Shown here piece by piece: positions 24,501 to 31,741 of a DNA stretch of 64,000 bases. Below the pieces are notes generated by a model that had not been told where the DNA came from, made no database searches, and was given only the letters and a program-made list of their open reading frames with translations. The position numbers and the translations under genes were made by a program. The stretch is from Phoronis australis. Its lineage: Eukaryota > Phoronida > Phoronidae. Each line of letters starts with the position of its first letter. The first letter of the stretch is position 1. The stretch covers positions 154,731-218,730 of the forward strand of contig NMRA01000257.1 in NCBI GenBank assembly GCA_002633005.1, in the 5' to 3' direction.

Positions 24501-27500
24501 AAACGAGATAAAAAAGATGAAAACAAAGGTGATTGTACAATGAACTTGTAACATTTCCTGAAAATAGTTAAATAACAACAATATTTGATATTGTAGTTAC
24601 GAGGAATCGGTGCCTGAGTTGCATACGATGTAATATCTAGCAATTGAAAACTGAAACAGAAGTGTCATATAATAAACAGTTTTGTTCCAGATGTAAAGTT
24701 TGGGTCCTCGTTACAAGTTGAGTGTTTTTCCACTGCTGCAATTGAATTACTTTGCTCTATTTTTGGAAAGTTTGATGAATGAACCGCGACGTCGAGTCGA
24801 CATTGACCTACCTTTTGAACTTTCCAGAGGTCACTGTTGAAGTAGTGCGGGGGTGAATACGGAAAATAATATCACATGACTGTATTACACTCGACAGATT
24901 CAACGCGTATGGGATAATTTTCATCGATAACTTCATAGAAATAGATTATCAAGTGCTGTTTCCGTAGCAGGGAGGGGGGGGGAAGTCCAGTCGAGAGAAC
25001 CAAAGACTTTAATTGCACTATAACCCTAATTGACAGCTCCTGCCACACAAACAGCAGGTTGGTATGCTACAAAAGTCTATTGAGCTTACAAAGTGTGGTC
25101 AAATTAGTGTTATTATAAATAATATATGCATAGTCAGTATGAGGAAGAATGAAAGAGTTATTAATAAAGTCTAAGTGGCAAATAGAAATATCGAAAGGTT
25201 TCTGAAGAGGTTGAGAAGTTATTAAATATTTGAACACATTGACGATTCATTGTGAGTACAGGATCTACTTGAGCAGAACACCCAAATGGTTAACTGGCAC
25301 TCTTTGAGCAATGGTAGTCATTCAAATACAGTCGTGGGAGTTTGTCAATATTGTGTAGATTTTTGCGAAAACGTCATGTCGTAACTTTTGGACTTAGCTT
25401 TCCCAAATGAACAGTAAATAAATCAAGGTCCCTTTTTAAAAGACTTGCACCTTCTGAATAAGAAAAAATATAAGTATAATCAGCATATAAAAACTCTTAT
25501 AGTACAGTACACCAGGTAGATCATTAATGAATACCAGAAGAAGCAACGGTCTCAATACATTGCCTTGTGGTGCACCAGCACTGGCGTATCCAATTGGCGA
25601 TTCACCAGAAACAACTCCATGCACACGAACTGCATAGGTTTTATTTAAAACATACGATTGAAACAAACTCTACACAGTTCAACCGTTCCACTTATTCCAT
25701 ACTTACGAAGTTTAAATAATAGACGATCATGAAGCACCATATCATTTCGGTTAATTAACCTCGAAGAGAGTTTCACTCTGTTAAAATTATTTTACTAAAC
25801 AGTCATGGTTTGAAAACTATTAATTTGAAGTTCGAAAGCGTAGCAACAAAAATGTATTGGTGGGCAACGTAAACGTAAAAAAATTAAATCGTGTCACAAT
25901 TTTAAAACGCTCAGCGCACATTACAGAATATTGTTCTGGAATGGCTCGAATCTGTGTTAGGGTTTTTACATAGGCCTAACGTACATGAATTCTCAAACAT
26001 TTTGAGTGCTCGAAATCTCTGTTCTAAGCTTTGTGCCATTTCGCTAATTCCACTGCGGGTACTAGTAGCAGACAAGTTCCAGGTACCCATAGGTAGGTCT
26101 AAGACCATGTTATTTTACATAACTCAAAGAGCCTCTTCCGTTTCGCTGTCTTTATTCCTGCAGTCCAAAACAAAAAGTGAATAGCGCACTTTTCCGTTTC
26201 GATCCGCTGATGTGGACATGAAGTCTACTTATTAGAAAATCAAGGCACCAACGCCAAATTCACGTCTACGGGTTTTGTGAGTTCATTTTAGTCTAGTAAC
26301 TAACTTTAAACTGAGACCAGTTATAATAACTGGTCTCAACTCGTGGGCCATGAGCATAGGCCACATTTTTAGGGGTGCAATTTTGTTTTGAAAGTCATTT
26401 AAACTAATTGTCAGAATATAGATTGACACAGTTTTAGTTTTATTGGGTTTTTGTTCTGTTTGTATTATTGATTTGCATGATGACCTCTGGGGTCAGTACA
26501 GTGATGGTGTAATTTGTTTACTACAGAGTAGTGTGGAACTTTCTAGAAGACTCTAGTATGTCAGTGATTAATGTAGTCTGGAATATTCTAGAGACTAGTA
26601 TATGTTATTGTTTGTAGAATGATTGGGTAGATTCCGAAAAGTTCTAGAATGTGCTTGAATTGGTGAAAAGTTCTAGAACGTTGCATGATACTATGAATAC
26701 CCAGACGTGGGTTTTTGACAGGCAGCTAAGCAGTTAAGGAGTTAAAAGTTGAAAACCAGTTAGTTACAAGAGAGTTACAGTTGATTTGCTGAAAGTGTCT
26801 CAGAAGTTCATCGCAAGTCAAGGCTACGCAGCACTGGCTGGAGCGTAGAACAGACATAACATCGGACGTTTTGTTTGAGTAGACTTATGAACGTACGATC
26901 GAGATTAATGAAGTGATTAACCCGAACCACTGGTTCGAGTTCTTCAGTCTATCGTCGCACCGAAAGCTATTAGCACCGGTTGGTAACCACCTGCGCCCAC
27001 CCACACACAGGGAAAAACGTGACACTAATTAGCTGACATACAATAAGCATATTAGAAGTGAATGACCTGTTATATCTCGCGGCATAATGAAGAGAGGTGT
27101 AACCGTTATCGTCGAGCTCTGTCGCTGTCTGTGGGTTTATTTTCATATACCTTTCTACAGTTGCTGTCTCTCCGTCGCGAATGGCCTGTAAAGTATATCG
27201 CGGTCGTATGTACTCTTGTGGACAGCTAAAGCACAAAAAATGTATTCAACAGCAGATGAGAAATAAAAGAAACAAAACGGATTTTGTGGTTCTGCAACTG
27301 TGGCAAAGATACTAACCTCAAAAGGTCTACCTCATCCACCAATAATCCTTAAAATGTGCCTTTCGCCCGTAAAGAAAATGTCCCTTAAGCATGTATATTG
27401 GTGTGACTGGTTGGACGTGTACATTTAAGGCCTAAACATTTAGAAGCATGCTCTCTCTGCTTCTGTTTAGCTTAGGTTATTCAAGACCCAAGAACAATGA

Positions 27501-28401
27501 CCACATTTTACTAACTTTTGAACATCATATCTCAGAAATAACCGATCTGATTCATATGAAACTTCAAGATATTATGTTTTATGCCCCTTTCTCCAAAATG
27601 TTGTTACGGTTTATTTTTGAATTGTTGTATTTTTGAATGAAAGGCTTTCAAATATTGAGCTTTCACGCTTTTCGTGAAAATTTTAAAGTTGCACAAAAAG
27701 AAAACGAAATGATTGATTAGAAAACTGTATGTTCTTGAACATGTATCAAACAAAATTTGGTCTTGTTATTGATAACGTCGTTTTGCTATGAATTTACCTT
27801 TCTTTTTCCTAATTTTATTAAAAACACGTGATCAGGTGACCCAATAGACAAAAAGTCAAAAATTTTGTTCAGGCATTCCATTTTCTGAAACTGTATACGC
27901 TCACTGATATGTGGATAAGTATATTGAAGTCACGTGCGCTGTTTTCAAATTCGCAGTTTCACGGCTGCCAGCCCCAATAAACTCCCTAGTCGCATTTTCT
28001 TGAATTGCTGATGCTTTTGATGTTCTTGTTTGTAACGGGGGATTGAATCCTGTCACAAGGAATATTTAGATACCTATTTTATGAGAATAAAAGGTCGATC
28101 TCATTCAATTTCTGTTTTCTAGCGAAATCATGATGCAGCTTTGACATAACCCTGAGACGACCACAAATCAATGCAGTTTAAAGTTATTGTCAACTGATGC
28201 TCTTTAACACAAAATCAAATGTTTTCACTGACAAACGTTAATCGATGAAGAATCACAATTTGATTATAAAACGTTTTATATGATCTTTGGACATGAAATG
28301 AACTGTATATGGCTATGTTAATTGTAGCCACCTGGTTAAGTTTACCTGAGCAAGTGGTACTGTCGGCAACTCTCCAAACATCTCAATTTCTGCGACGCCA
28401 T
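338..28401 (-). CDS. TRPA1: TRPA1-type ankyrin/TRP cation channel, 21 exons, 3' end outside window
   Basis: Non-selective cation channel of the plasma membrane; TRPA family members sense electrophiles, irritants or temperature. Reading the minus strand, 21 exons with GT-AG borders and matching phases join into 949 codons without a stop. In order: a short N-terminus (1-26); about 17 ankyrin repeats starting near residues 27, 60, 93, 126, 159, 192, 233, 266, 299, 332, 365, 404, 437, 471, 504, 537 and 570, mostly exactly 33 residues apart; a cysteine-bearing linker (594-686); S1 about 695-716; S2 769-787; S3 799-817; S4 826-845; the S4-S5 linker; S5; pore helix with SVGEVNF (907-913); and S6. 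Two sequons six residues apart (N735, N741) lie in the S1-S2 loop, as in human TRPA1. The C-terminal coiled coil must be encoded left of position 1. The exact paralogue within the TRPA family is not decided by this sequence alone. Confidence 0.93.
963..1034 (-). CDS. TRPA1: TRPA1 exon 20 (S5)
   Basis: A 24-codon phase-0 exon. Acceptor CATTTTACAG, donor GAG|GTACAG. It encodes ATAVWILFVMAFASAFGVIF, a hydrophobic S5 ending in RDIE. Confidence 0.86.
1035..2864. other. TRPA1 intron 19 (between exons 19 and 20)
   Basis: AT-rich, with no coding exon, transposon ends or tandem repeat that I can recognise, apart from a short (TG)n and G-run at 1739-1761. Confidence 0.5.
2865..2925 (-). CDS. TRPA1: TRPA1 exon 19 (S4-S5 linker)
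   Basis: A 61-base micro-exon. Acceptor TTTTGTTTAG, donor AAG|GTAAAT. It encodes LDSIGIYVIMFTTVLHTLLK, the equivalent of the FENCGIFIVMLEVILKTLL segment of TRPA1 that leads into S5. Confidence 0.87.
3100..3130. repeat. Perfect 13-bp inverted repeat in TRPA1 intron 18
   Basis: CAGGAAGACATTA, then the loop ATTGA, then TAATGTCTTCCTG. This is the only structured element noticed in the 2.4 kb intron 2926-5345, which otherwise holds nothing I can name. Confidence 0.7.
5346..5512 (-). CDS. TRPA1: TRPA1 exon 18 (S3 and S4)
   Basis: Acceptor TTTATGACACCAG, donor GGAG|GTGAGG. The correct frame encodes GLDSFLDQYNLLHLALLVSS (S3) and QWRAGWIFVFLSWINLIMYL (S4). A longer stop-to-stop frame overlaps here but encodes nothing TRP-like. 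This frame joins exons 17 and 19 in phase. Confidence 0.9.
5644..5763 (-). CDS. TRPA1: TRPA1 exon 17 (S2)
   Basis: A 40-codon phase-0 exon. Acceptor TTATGTTGCAG, donor CGG|GTAAGT. It encodes a METSEIFQHS lead-in and the hydrophobic IMLFVLVCLNAIGKLTSMFF segment (S2). Confidence 0.9.
6384..6573 (-). CDS. TRPA1: TRPA1 exon 16 (S1 and S1-S2 extracellular loop)
   Basis: Acceptor GTTTCAG, donor CAG|GTGAGC. It begins RRFGRVGFTINFLNFLLFVL (S1) and continues into an extracellular loop with two N-glycosylation sequons, NES and NST, six residues apart as in vertebrate TRPA1. Confidence 0.92.
7125..7195 (-). CDS. TRPA1: TRPA1 exon 15 (linker, second conserved cysteine)
   Basis: Acceptor TAACATTGCAG, donor AATG|GTAAGT. 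It encodes TMVKYKREHLLSHSLCQALM, aligning with the LLNHPVC...MKW segment just before S1. C679 takes the place of human C665. Confidence 0.86.
7200..7495 (+). pseudogene. LINE 3' fragment (ORF2 C-terminus and 3' tail)
   Basis: The plus-strand frame to the stop at 7443 ends with NAGFLLWNSLSLELK, the G-x-x-LWNSLP-type ending usual at the C-terminus of L2/CR1-like LINE ORF2. An AATAAATGAT tail follows at 7484-7493. It is truncated at its 5' side and inserted only about 5 bp from the acceptor of TRPA1 exon 15, on the opposite strand. Subfamily not identified. Confidence 0.5.
8132..8209 (-). CDS. TRPA1: TRPA1 exon 14 (linker)
   Basis: A 26-codon phase-0 exon. Acceptor TTTTTCAG, donor ATG|GTAAGA. 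It encodes MMCRFDYVDPPPDDACCKKR and so adds three more cysteines (640, 653, 654) in the region where TRPA1 carries its second cluster of electrophile-reactive cysteines. Confidence 0.85.
8262..8303. repeat. Perfect 20-bp inverted repeat, 2-nt spacer
   Basis: TCCATATGTCGGAGACTCTT is followed by AA and then its exact reverse complement. It lies in TRPA1 intron 13, 52 bp from exon 14. The spacer is too short for a normal hairpin loop, so it would form a near-perfect palindrome or cruciform. Confidence 0.85.
8786..9013. repeat. 25-bp minisatellite, about 9 copies
   Basis: Unit close to CATGCATATACTATTACAAA plus CTATA. Early copies read CACATA instead of CATATA, and one unit carries an ACATGTAT insertion. 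Because 25 is not a multiple of 3, all three frames read the same low-complexity peptide with period 25, so the open frames here are not genes. It lies in TRPA1 intron 13. Confidence 0.9.
9180..9309 (-). CDS. TRPA1: TRPA1 exon 13 (pre-S1 linker with reactive-cysteine position)
   Basis: Acceptor GTTCACAG, donor ACG|GTAATT. It encodes SWEKAMS, then PMENLIKYTPEGAEVVLNHC (609-628). This matches the TRPA1 linker pattern in which a Trp, an acidic-hydrophobic stretch and a Leu-rich helix lead to Cys621 of the human protein; here the equivalent is C628. Confidence 0.86.
9310..9796. other. TRPA1 intron 12
   Basis: Nothing recognised beyond splice sites. Confidence 0.4.
9797..9966 (-). CDS. TRPA1: TRPA1 exon 12 (last ankyrin repeats)
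   Basis: Acceptor TTTTTTTGCAG, donor CAAG|GTAGTC. It encodes NSALHHACYEGHGAVVQLLL and GESALDRAIKHQMTDAVVAL, the last two repeats before the linker. Confidence 0.9.
10972..11114. mobile_element. Short MITE with inverted ends
   Basis: The left end GTAAAGTTCAGTAACGCTAG and the right end (reverse complement GTAGAGTTCAGTAATACCGG) are inverted copies, each followed by GGGACCTCGC. The right half recurs at 38149-38215 (CGCAGTCTTGCTTTTTAGCG ... TTGAACTCTA). It lies in TRPA1 intron 11. Confidence 0.6.
11151..11262 (-). CDS. TRPA1: TRPA1 exon 11 (ankyrin repeats 15-16)
   Basis: Acceptor TTTTGACTAG, donor AAG|GTTAGG. It encodes DENYITPLMTAACNGHGSIV and LLANGPSIDALDKIK. Confidence 0.86.
11567..11728 (-). 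CDS. TRPA1: TRPA1 exon 10 (ankyrin repeats 13-15)
   Basis: Acceptor TTTACTTGAAG, donor CAAG|GTGAGT. The exon encodes AGHDECLEILLSAG, then GSTPLSLACKNGHERCVATL and SFGADLSS. The acceptor was fixed by the need to complete a GA-G codon from exon 9. Confidence 0.87.
11779..11878. repeat. 100-bp imperfect palindrome
   Basis: Arms of about 49 bp run from GTACCGCGAGTGGCGTAGAT inward to GACATTATTCC and back through GGAATAATGTC to AACGCCAATCGAGGTAC. The inner 11 bp pair perfectly and the rest with scattered mismatches. It forms the left edge of the dispersed element that follows and looks like two of that element's left ends head to head. Confidence 0.75.
11835..12486. mobile_element. Non-autonomous DNA element, copy 1 (ATCCCATACGC ends)
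   Basis: About 650 bp shared with 24333-24918. Inverted sub-terminal motifs are ATCCCATACGC (11890) and GCGTATGGGAT (ends 12483). No transposase is encoded. It lies in TRPA1 intron 9. The remaining 0.7 kb of that intron, up to exon 9, holds nothing recognised. Confidence 0.6.
13190..13356 (-). CDS. TRPA1: TRPA1 exon 9 (ankyrin repeats 11-13)
   Basis: Acceptor CTGTTTTCAG, donor CAGA|GTAAGC. It contains EQTALHVASQLGQGEIV and EKTPLHLAA. The preceding linker (VNCGLLEVPNRY) lengthens repeat 11 by about six residues. Confidence 0.9.
13480..13542. ncRNA. Perfect 22-bp stem, 19-nt loop hairpin (pre-miRNA-like, unproven)
   Basis: GATTGGGAACGTGCTTAGAT plus CC, a 19-nt loop (TTAAAGATGTTATTTTTGA), then the exact reverse complement. 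Stem and loop sizes are those of an animal pre-miRNA, but animal precursors normally carry mismatches, so a small inverted-repeat insertion is equally possible. It lies in TRPA1 intron 8. Either strand could be transcribed; the host gene is on minus. Confidence 0.4.
13793..14048 (-). CDS. TRPA1: TRPA1 exon 8 (ankyrin repeats 9-11)
   Basis: The longest exon, 85 codons plus one base. Acceptor TTCAAATTAG, donor AAG|GTAACT. It carries KLLLDHGAQINAKDVN, a repeat starting SMTPCLW, and another starting NRTCLHLA. Confidence 0.9.
14297..14388. mobile_element. 92-bp inverted-repeat MITE
   Basis: CTCGTCCGGGTTACCGCCCA at the left and TGGGCGGTAAACCGGACGAG at the right are inverted copies (19 of 20). It lies in TRPA1 intron 7 and encodes nothing. 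Confidence 0.6.
14540..14664 (-). CDS. TRPA1: TRPA1 exon 7 (ankyrin repeats 8-9)
   Basis: Acceptor ATCGTTAAG (pyrimidine-poor), donor CACAG|GTAAAG. It encodes MWTPLHVAAIHDH through MMTPLH. Phase 0 in, two bases out. The acceptor is the weakest part of the call, but repeat spacing across both borders is exactly 33. Confidence 0.83.
14665..16108. other. TRPA1 intron 6
   Basis: Several short open frames of 60-90 codons on both strands, none with recognisable protein features. I see no exon or repeat here. Confidence 0.4.
16109..16254 (-). CDS. TRPA1: TRPA1 exon 6 (ankyrin repeats 6-7)
   Basis: Acceptor TTCCATTACTAG, chosen over the internal CGCAG because only it fits the phase of exon 5. Donor AAG|GTGGGA. 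It contains GGETALHVAVGNGNEEVVK and LLLCHGADAE, one of the clearest ankyrin repeats in the gene. An insertion of about eight residues lengthens repeat 6, which human TRPA1 also tolerates. Confidence 0.88.
17093..17330 (+). pseudogene. THAP-domain fragment, frameshifted
   Basis: Starts MPRCCCVPGCTHYRL, the first cysteine pair of a THAP C2CH finger, followed by RRFPKDDTLCHTWL. The second half (YRVCGKHFLPSDYDSYV, with the C-x2-H pair) is in another frame, so at least one frameshift lies between about 17215 and 17240. The N-terminal part is repeated in inverse orientation at 17840-17893 because the terminal inverted repeat extends into the coding sequence. THAP domains bind the ends of P and Kolobok-type transposons. 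Confidence 0.7.
17705..17845 (+). pseudogene. Kolobok transposase N-terminal remnant
   Basis: The frame reads GRCQVCGAGVTRRD, GAQITLQWECVAGHSGKW and DSSSS before running into the inverted terminal repeat. The paired CxxC and C-x3-H with Trp are typical of the zinc-binding N-terminus of Kolobok-type transposases, as far as I recall the family. No catalytic core is present. Confidence 0.45.
18519..18627 (-). CDS. TRPA1: TRPA1 exon 5 (ankyrin repeats 5-6)
   Basis: Acceptor CCTTTTCAG, donor GAAG|GTAAAC. It encodes LDQGADLRAVDSSGRTVLA and a helix ending in HILNE. It ends one base into a codon, completed by exon 6. Confidence 0.88.
18628..19657. other. TRPA1 intron 4
   Basis: Nothing recognised; there is no exon of acceptable phase and no clear repeat. 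Confidence 0.4.
19658..19762 (-). CDS. TRPA1: TRPA1 exon 4 (ankyrin repeats 4-5)
   Basis: A 35-codon, phase-0 exon with acceptor TTCATTCCAG and donor TTA|GTAAGT. It carries LLLHGCDVN and DGCTPLHEACLQNN, a textbook ankyrin turn and helix. Confidence 0.9.
20268..20643. repeat. 376-bp direct repeat, copy 1
   Basis: Starts GCGTCACCTATTGGCCAATT and ends TTGTTATCTCTACTAGT, immediately before a single N at 20644. Copy 2 starts at the next base with the same first and last sequence. I counted only a handful of substitutions by eye. It lies in TRPA1 intron 3. Confidence 0.9.
20645..21020. repeat. 376-bp direct repeat, copy 2
   Basis: Same length as copy 1, with scattered single-base differences (for example CAAAATTTTAGGAAATGGCG against CACAATTTTAGGAAACGGCG). 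The junction falls exactly on an N, so an assembly join of two alleles is more likely than a true tandem duplication. Confidence 0.9.
21820..22033 (-). CDS. TRPA1: TRPA1 exon 3 (ankyrin repeats 2-4)
   Basis: Acceptor GCATTTCCAG. Two donors are possible: TTG|GTGAAG at 21826 and AAG|GTTCGT at 21820. I chose the second because it adds Val-Lys and restores both the 33-residue repeat and the LVKxLLxHG consensus across the junction with exon 4. The first would give a 31-residue repeat. Both keep frame. Confidence 0.87.
24105..24300 (-). pseudogene. LINE ORF2 C-terminal fragment
   Basis: The minus strand reads VGFSIYEIVYLWNLK then stop, closely matching at DNA level the end of the fragment at 7200-7443 (TTTACCTCTGGAACTTAAAG against TTTATCACTGGAACTTAAAG). 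Heavily decayed. Confidence 0.4.
24333..24918. mobile_element. Non-autonomous DNA element, copy 2 (ATCCCATACGC ends)
   Basis: Shares CGCCAATCGAGGTAC, TTTGTATTTATCCCATACGC and the 3' end GCGTATGGGATAAT with copy 1 at 11835-12486, with small indels. It occupies TRPA1 intron 2. Confidence 0.6.
25436..25760 (-). pseudogene. Non-LTR retrotransposon reverse transcriptase fragment
   Basis: The minus strand encodes VLHDRLLFKLRKYGISG and then, after a frame change, VVSGESPIGYASAGAPQGNV followed by LLLLVFINDLPG. This is the RT4/RT5 region (PQGSVLGPLLFLIYINDLP-type) of LINE reverse transcriptases. The catalytic YxDD motif falls beyond a second frameshift and is destroyed, so this is an inactive relic. 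It lies in TRPA1 intron 2. Confidence 0.75.
26312..26338. repeat. Perfect 13-bp palindrome
   Basis: TGAGACCAGTTAT, one base, ATAACTGGTCTCA. It lies in TRPA1 intron 2. Confidence 0.7.
27067..27225 (-). CDS. TRPA1: TRPA1 exon 2 (ankyrin repeats 1-2)
   Basis: Acceptor GTGCTTTAG, donor ACAG|GTCATT. It encodes the pre-ankyrin segment (PRYTLQAIRDGE) and the first GYTSLHYAARY ankyrin helix. The second repeat continues in exon 3 with exact 33-residue spacing, so no exon is missing in the 5 kb intron that follows. Confidence 0.88.
27480..27870 (+). repeat. Dispersed about 0.5-kb repeat, copy at 27.5 kb
   Basis: Contains CTTTTGAACATCATATCTCA and GATTCATATGAAACTT, then a stretch matching, inverted, the blocks at 45240-45509, 45865-46124 and 57240-57740. 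It lies upstream of TRPA1 exon 2, in intron 1. Translations of the copies look similar (EHHISE ... MKL) only because the DNA does; stops and indels differ. Confidence 0.45.
28346..28401 (-). CDS. TRPA1: TRPA1 exon 1 (start codon, residues 1-18)
   Basis: ATG at 28401 in a good context (GGCAATGGCG) opens an 18-codon frame beginning MASQKLRCLE. It ends with two bases (AG) at donor CAG|GTAAAC, exactly the phase needed by exon 2, which starts with one base. A different frame through the same stretch also has ATGs but ends in phase 0 and cannot join exon 2. A further 5' UTR exon cannot be excluded. Confidence 0.75.
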
Positions 28402-30537
28402 TGCCACCTTTCCGTTTCTTCCTTGTCTTTAACATTGCCGCCAGGCTTACAGAGTGAAACGCCAAATTTTGGCGGCCGTGGTGATACATTCTACCAAGAG
28501 AAAACTTGAAATTATTGTGAAATTCGAAACTTCTGAGCATTCATCGTTTAGCCTTACACAGAGGAGAAATGACGAAGTCGTTTAATTTCACGCAGAGGAA
28601 AAAGTTAAATAATTATGTTTGACGCGAATGGTAAATTGTAATTGGTGTAATAAATTACAGAAAAAAGTATTTGTGCATTCCGCGGGCAATCCACGCTGCA
28701 ACGATGTTACAGAAAACAATAAGAACTCCCGCACGTTACCTCGACGTGTTTTGAACGTGAACGATTCCATCAAACTTTTTTATACTTACCCGTTCTCTGC
28801 ATGACTTTACAACCTAATCTATTTCAACCAATGAATGCCGCTGCTGGACTAATCGATTGATCGCATCGTTTAGCGTAATTTTATGTTGTCACTCCTAGAT
28901 ATTTGGCCGATTGATTTAAGGATTCTGCCTCTAGAGATGACTGAGAGTTAAGGTTGTGCAAGCTTTGAAAGGTCATAATATAAACAAAATTTCCACATAG
29001 TCGCAAATATCGATACGAGGCTAAAAGTAAACAGATATCACAAACACAAAGCTCATGTATTAATGTATGTATAACAATGCGTGTTTGATTTAAAAACAAC
29101 ATATTTTTTTCGTCATGTTTGTTCATCGTCTCAAATTTCGCGTAACAGTTACTCTGATCTTTAACCGATCTTCACTGGTGGCGAAATAGATGAGCTACTT
29201 TGCAGGCTAAAACGAATTAAAACTCTTGCGTTTTGGCCAAGCAGACGAGCTGTCCGCGAAGGTGCCATTTTCGCCAATGATTAGAACAACGGCCTTTTGT
29301 CACTGCGCATGTGTATGTTTGGGAGTAAACGACTTGGCTACAAATGTGCTACCGAAAATGTCACCAGTTTTGGTGTAACTCAAACCTCCAACAAAGTCCC
29401 GACAAAATCGTTTACTGACATCACTGATGCTTTTGTTATTATCGAAATACGTCATCCATAATGCCTTAACTGGTCACCACGAGGGCCTTGCAAAGAACCG
29501 AAAGTGTTAGCAGAAATACCAATTTTTCAGGCAGTTTGTGAATAGGATATTGGTGGACATTACTGAAATGGTTAACATTCGAGCTACGGTGCGACACAAT
29601 ACGTGACATGTTCGGTTTGGTTCACAATAGCTAGCCATTAAAGAAAGCAGTCTCCACATCATTACCTGGCGCCCAATTCTAAATTCACTTGACCAACTTA
29701 GAACATGCAGGCGATCCAGATATGGCAACAGCCGAGGGCATAAAATAGGGCGGAGCTACTCTTACTCGGATAAATATGCTTCCATGCAATTTGAGTTCGG
29801 TTGGAAGCTAAAGACTACACCAGTATCAGAATTATCATATATGCTTATTGATGAAAAATATGTTCAAGCACGATAGCCCCCGAGACAAGGTCACATAAAT
29901 AAAGTGGGGCCTTTTTTCTGGCAAAACCATAAAAATGAATAATGGACACCACACGTATTCCACGGCTCCCTCTTATTCTGACATCATTGTTGAGACACCC
30001 GACCATCCGATAGTACAGAGACGCTGAAGGAAAGCAGTACAGCACACTACGTTATACAAATAACACTGATAGACTTTTATTTCCCAGTATTGCCAACTTG
30101 AATATCGACCATCGACGACTCAAAGAAACTCTTCAGTATTTATTGGCCAACCCAAAACATACAAAAATGCCACATGTACGCATTACCTGTGAGTTGCCAA
30201 GTTGCCAGTTCATTAGACCACAATTCTATATCTGATCAAGGATCTCAGCATTGTTTTAGACCCCAAAGTACTCGGTTAACATTTGAAAATGCATTGACTG
30301 GTGAAAAGCAGCGAAATGCTGACGTGACCCTCGAGTTGAGTTCAGCATGTTCAGTTTTCAGTGTTTTTCACGTGCGACTTGGCCATAGCTTTATCCGTGG
30401 TTGAATAAAAGTATTAGTTAGGCGGGGGTGTCAGGGGGTACTTGCCCCCACAGTTGGGCAAAAATTAAGGAAAAATAGGATTCAACAAGAAAAAATAGGA
30501 CAGTGGAGGAATAGCTATTTTAAATTAAAAGAGAACA
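28402..30537. other. Upstream region of TRPA1
   Basis: Should contain the TRPA1 promoter and 5' UTR. No TATA box, exon or repeat could be singled out. Confidence 0.35.
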
Positions 30538-30783
30538 CATGCGCGCACCCAGCCTTCAATATGGGGGGCTCGAATTCCTGTCTTTGTGGACCTCTTGGTA
30601 ACAAAAAAGTGGGCGGATTAAAAAAAAACTGGAGCACCACTGCGAATTGCGCGTTTGCGCATGTTTGATAAACTTATGCCTCATTTTCTCGGACTTTTGT
30701 CTCTCAGAGGCGGACCTTTTTGCCCACTTTGCCAAATGGGGGGCTCGTTCGAGCCCCCCGAGCCCCTCCTGGGTGCGCGCATG
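30538..30783. mobile_element. MITE with CATGCGCGCACCCAG ends, copy 1
   Basis: Inverted ends CATGCGCGCACCCAG and CTGGGTGCGCGCATG. The interior carries TTCAATATGGGGGGCTCG and CGGACCTTTTTGCCCACTTT. A second copy in reverse orientation lies at 63447-63686. Non-coding. Confidence 0.75.
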
Positions 30784-31516
30784 GAACAGCAGAAATCTAC
30801 TCAGCATGTGTCTGTGAACTGACAACTAGTGGGTCATCTGCCACACGCAAACAGTGGCTTGGGAGAAGGAAACATCGAGTCACGTTCAAATTGTTAAGTG
30901 GACTATTTACCAGAAAGGGAAATTGATCAAATTTTGATAACGTTATTTTTACCTCTTATAATATGTGTGTACGAGCGTTTTCGATGACTGTCTATCAAAA
31001 ACCGTATTTTGCGATTGAAAAACGACAAACGAAAATTGAAAACCTTTCGGCGATCACATTATTTTAACGTGGGAGACGGGGTTGTCTGCCTTACTCTGCA
31101 CATACAGCCAATGGCGTGAACAAAAAATACAAGGATGAGATCACGTTCAAATTTCTAAAGGTTTTTTTACCAACTGTGCCATGAGTAACGTCTCATTATT
31201 GTTGAGCGCCGACCAGTGTACGCGAGTGTTTCCGATGACTGCTGGTCAGAAACTTTCCTATTTTGTGGTTGAAATTTCCAAAGAAAAAACGAAGAGAGGC
31301 TTTTTGCTCAGGATGTATCGTTATTGTGTCACTAGCAAAAGTTTTCTTTCTTATCACAAGCGGGCGCTGCGAAGGAAGTGCAACTCCTTTCCTCTCTGAC
31401 ACAGCGCCACCTATACTGAATAGTGGCCAGGTGGAAACATGATGAATGACGCACGTGTGTGGGCTTCAATGCGGAAGTATGCCGATCACATCGCCACCCC
31501 TTGCACACGCCTTTAT

Positions 31517-31664
31517 CATGGGCGGCGCAGTACTGAAAAAAGTGGGGAACTATAGCGCCACAGCCCGCTGTGGTGCACCGTCCATAGACAATGAGCTGCG
31601 TAGCTGAAAAAAGCCTGGGGGCCGGACTATAGCCCTCCCAGTCCCCTATGGTGCGCCGCCCATG
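31517..31664. mobile_element. 148-bp MITE with CATGGGCGGCGCA ends
   Basis: CATGGGCGGCGCAGTACTG at the left, GGTGCGCCGCCCATG at the right, and an internal inverted TAGCGCCACAGCCCGCTGTG block. A shortened relative sits at 31742-31803. Confidence 0.6.
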
Positions 31665-31741
31665 TTTATGCAGCTTGCTTGGGCTTAAGCTACTGGATCG
31701 GGGTTCCATTGATTTTGTTTACTGTGATCACTGCCCTTTTT

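Larger units (their letters stand above)
22034..27066. other. TRPA1 intron 2 (5 kb)
   Basis: Contains the LINE fragments at 24105-24300 and 25436-25760, the dispersed element at 24333-24918 and a 13-bp palindrome at 26312-26338. The rest shows no exon; ankyrin spacing across the intron argues that none is needed. Confidence 0.5.

Noticed and set aside
28313-28540. 75-codon minus-strand frame as TRPA1 exon 1
   Set aside because: It reaches the donor in phase 0, which cannot join exon 2; the frame starting at 28401 has the right phase and a good start context.
31332-31709. 125-codon minus-strand frame
   Set aside because: Its middle lies in the inverted-repeat MITE at 31517-31664, which explains its G+C-rich, Cys/His-containing translation.
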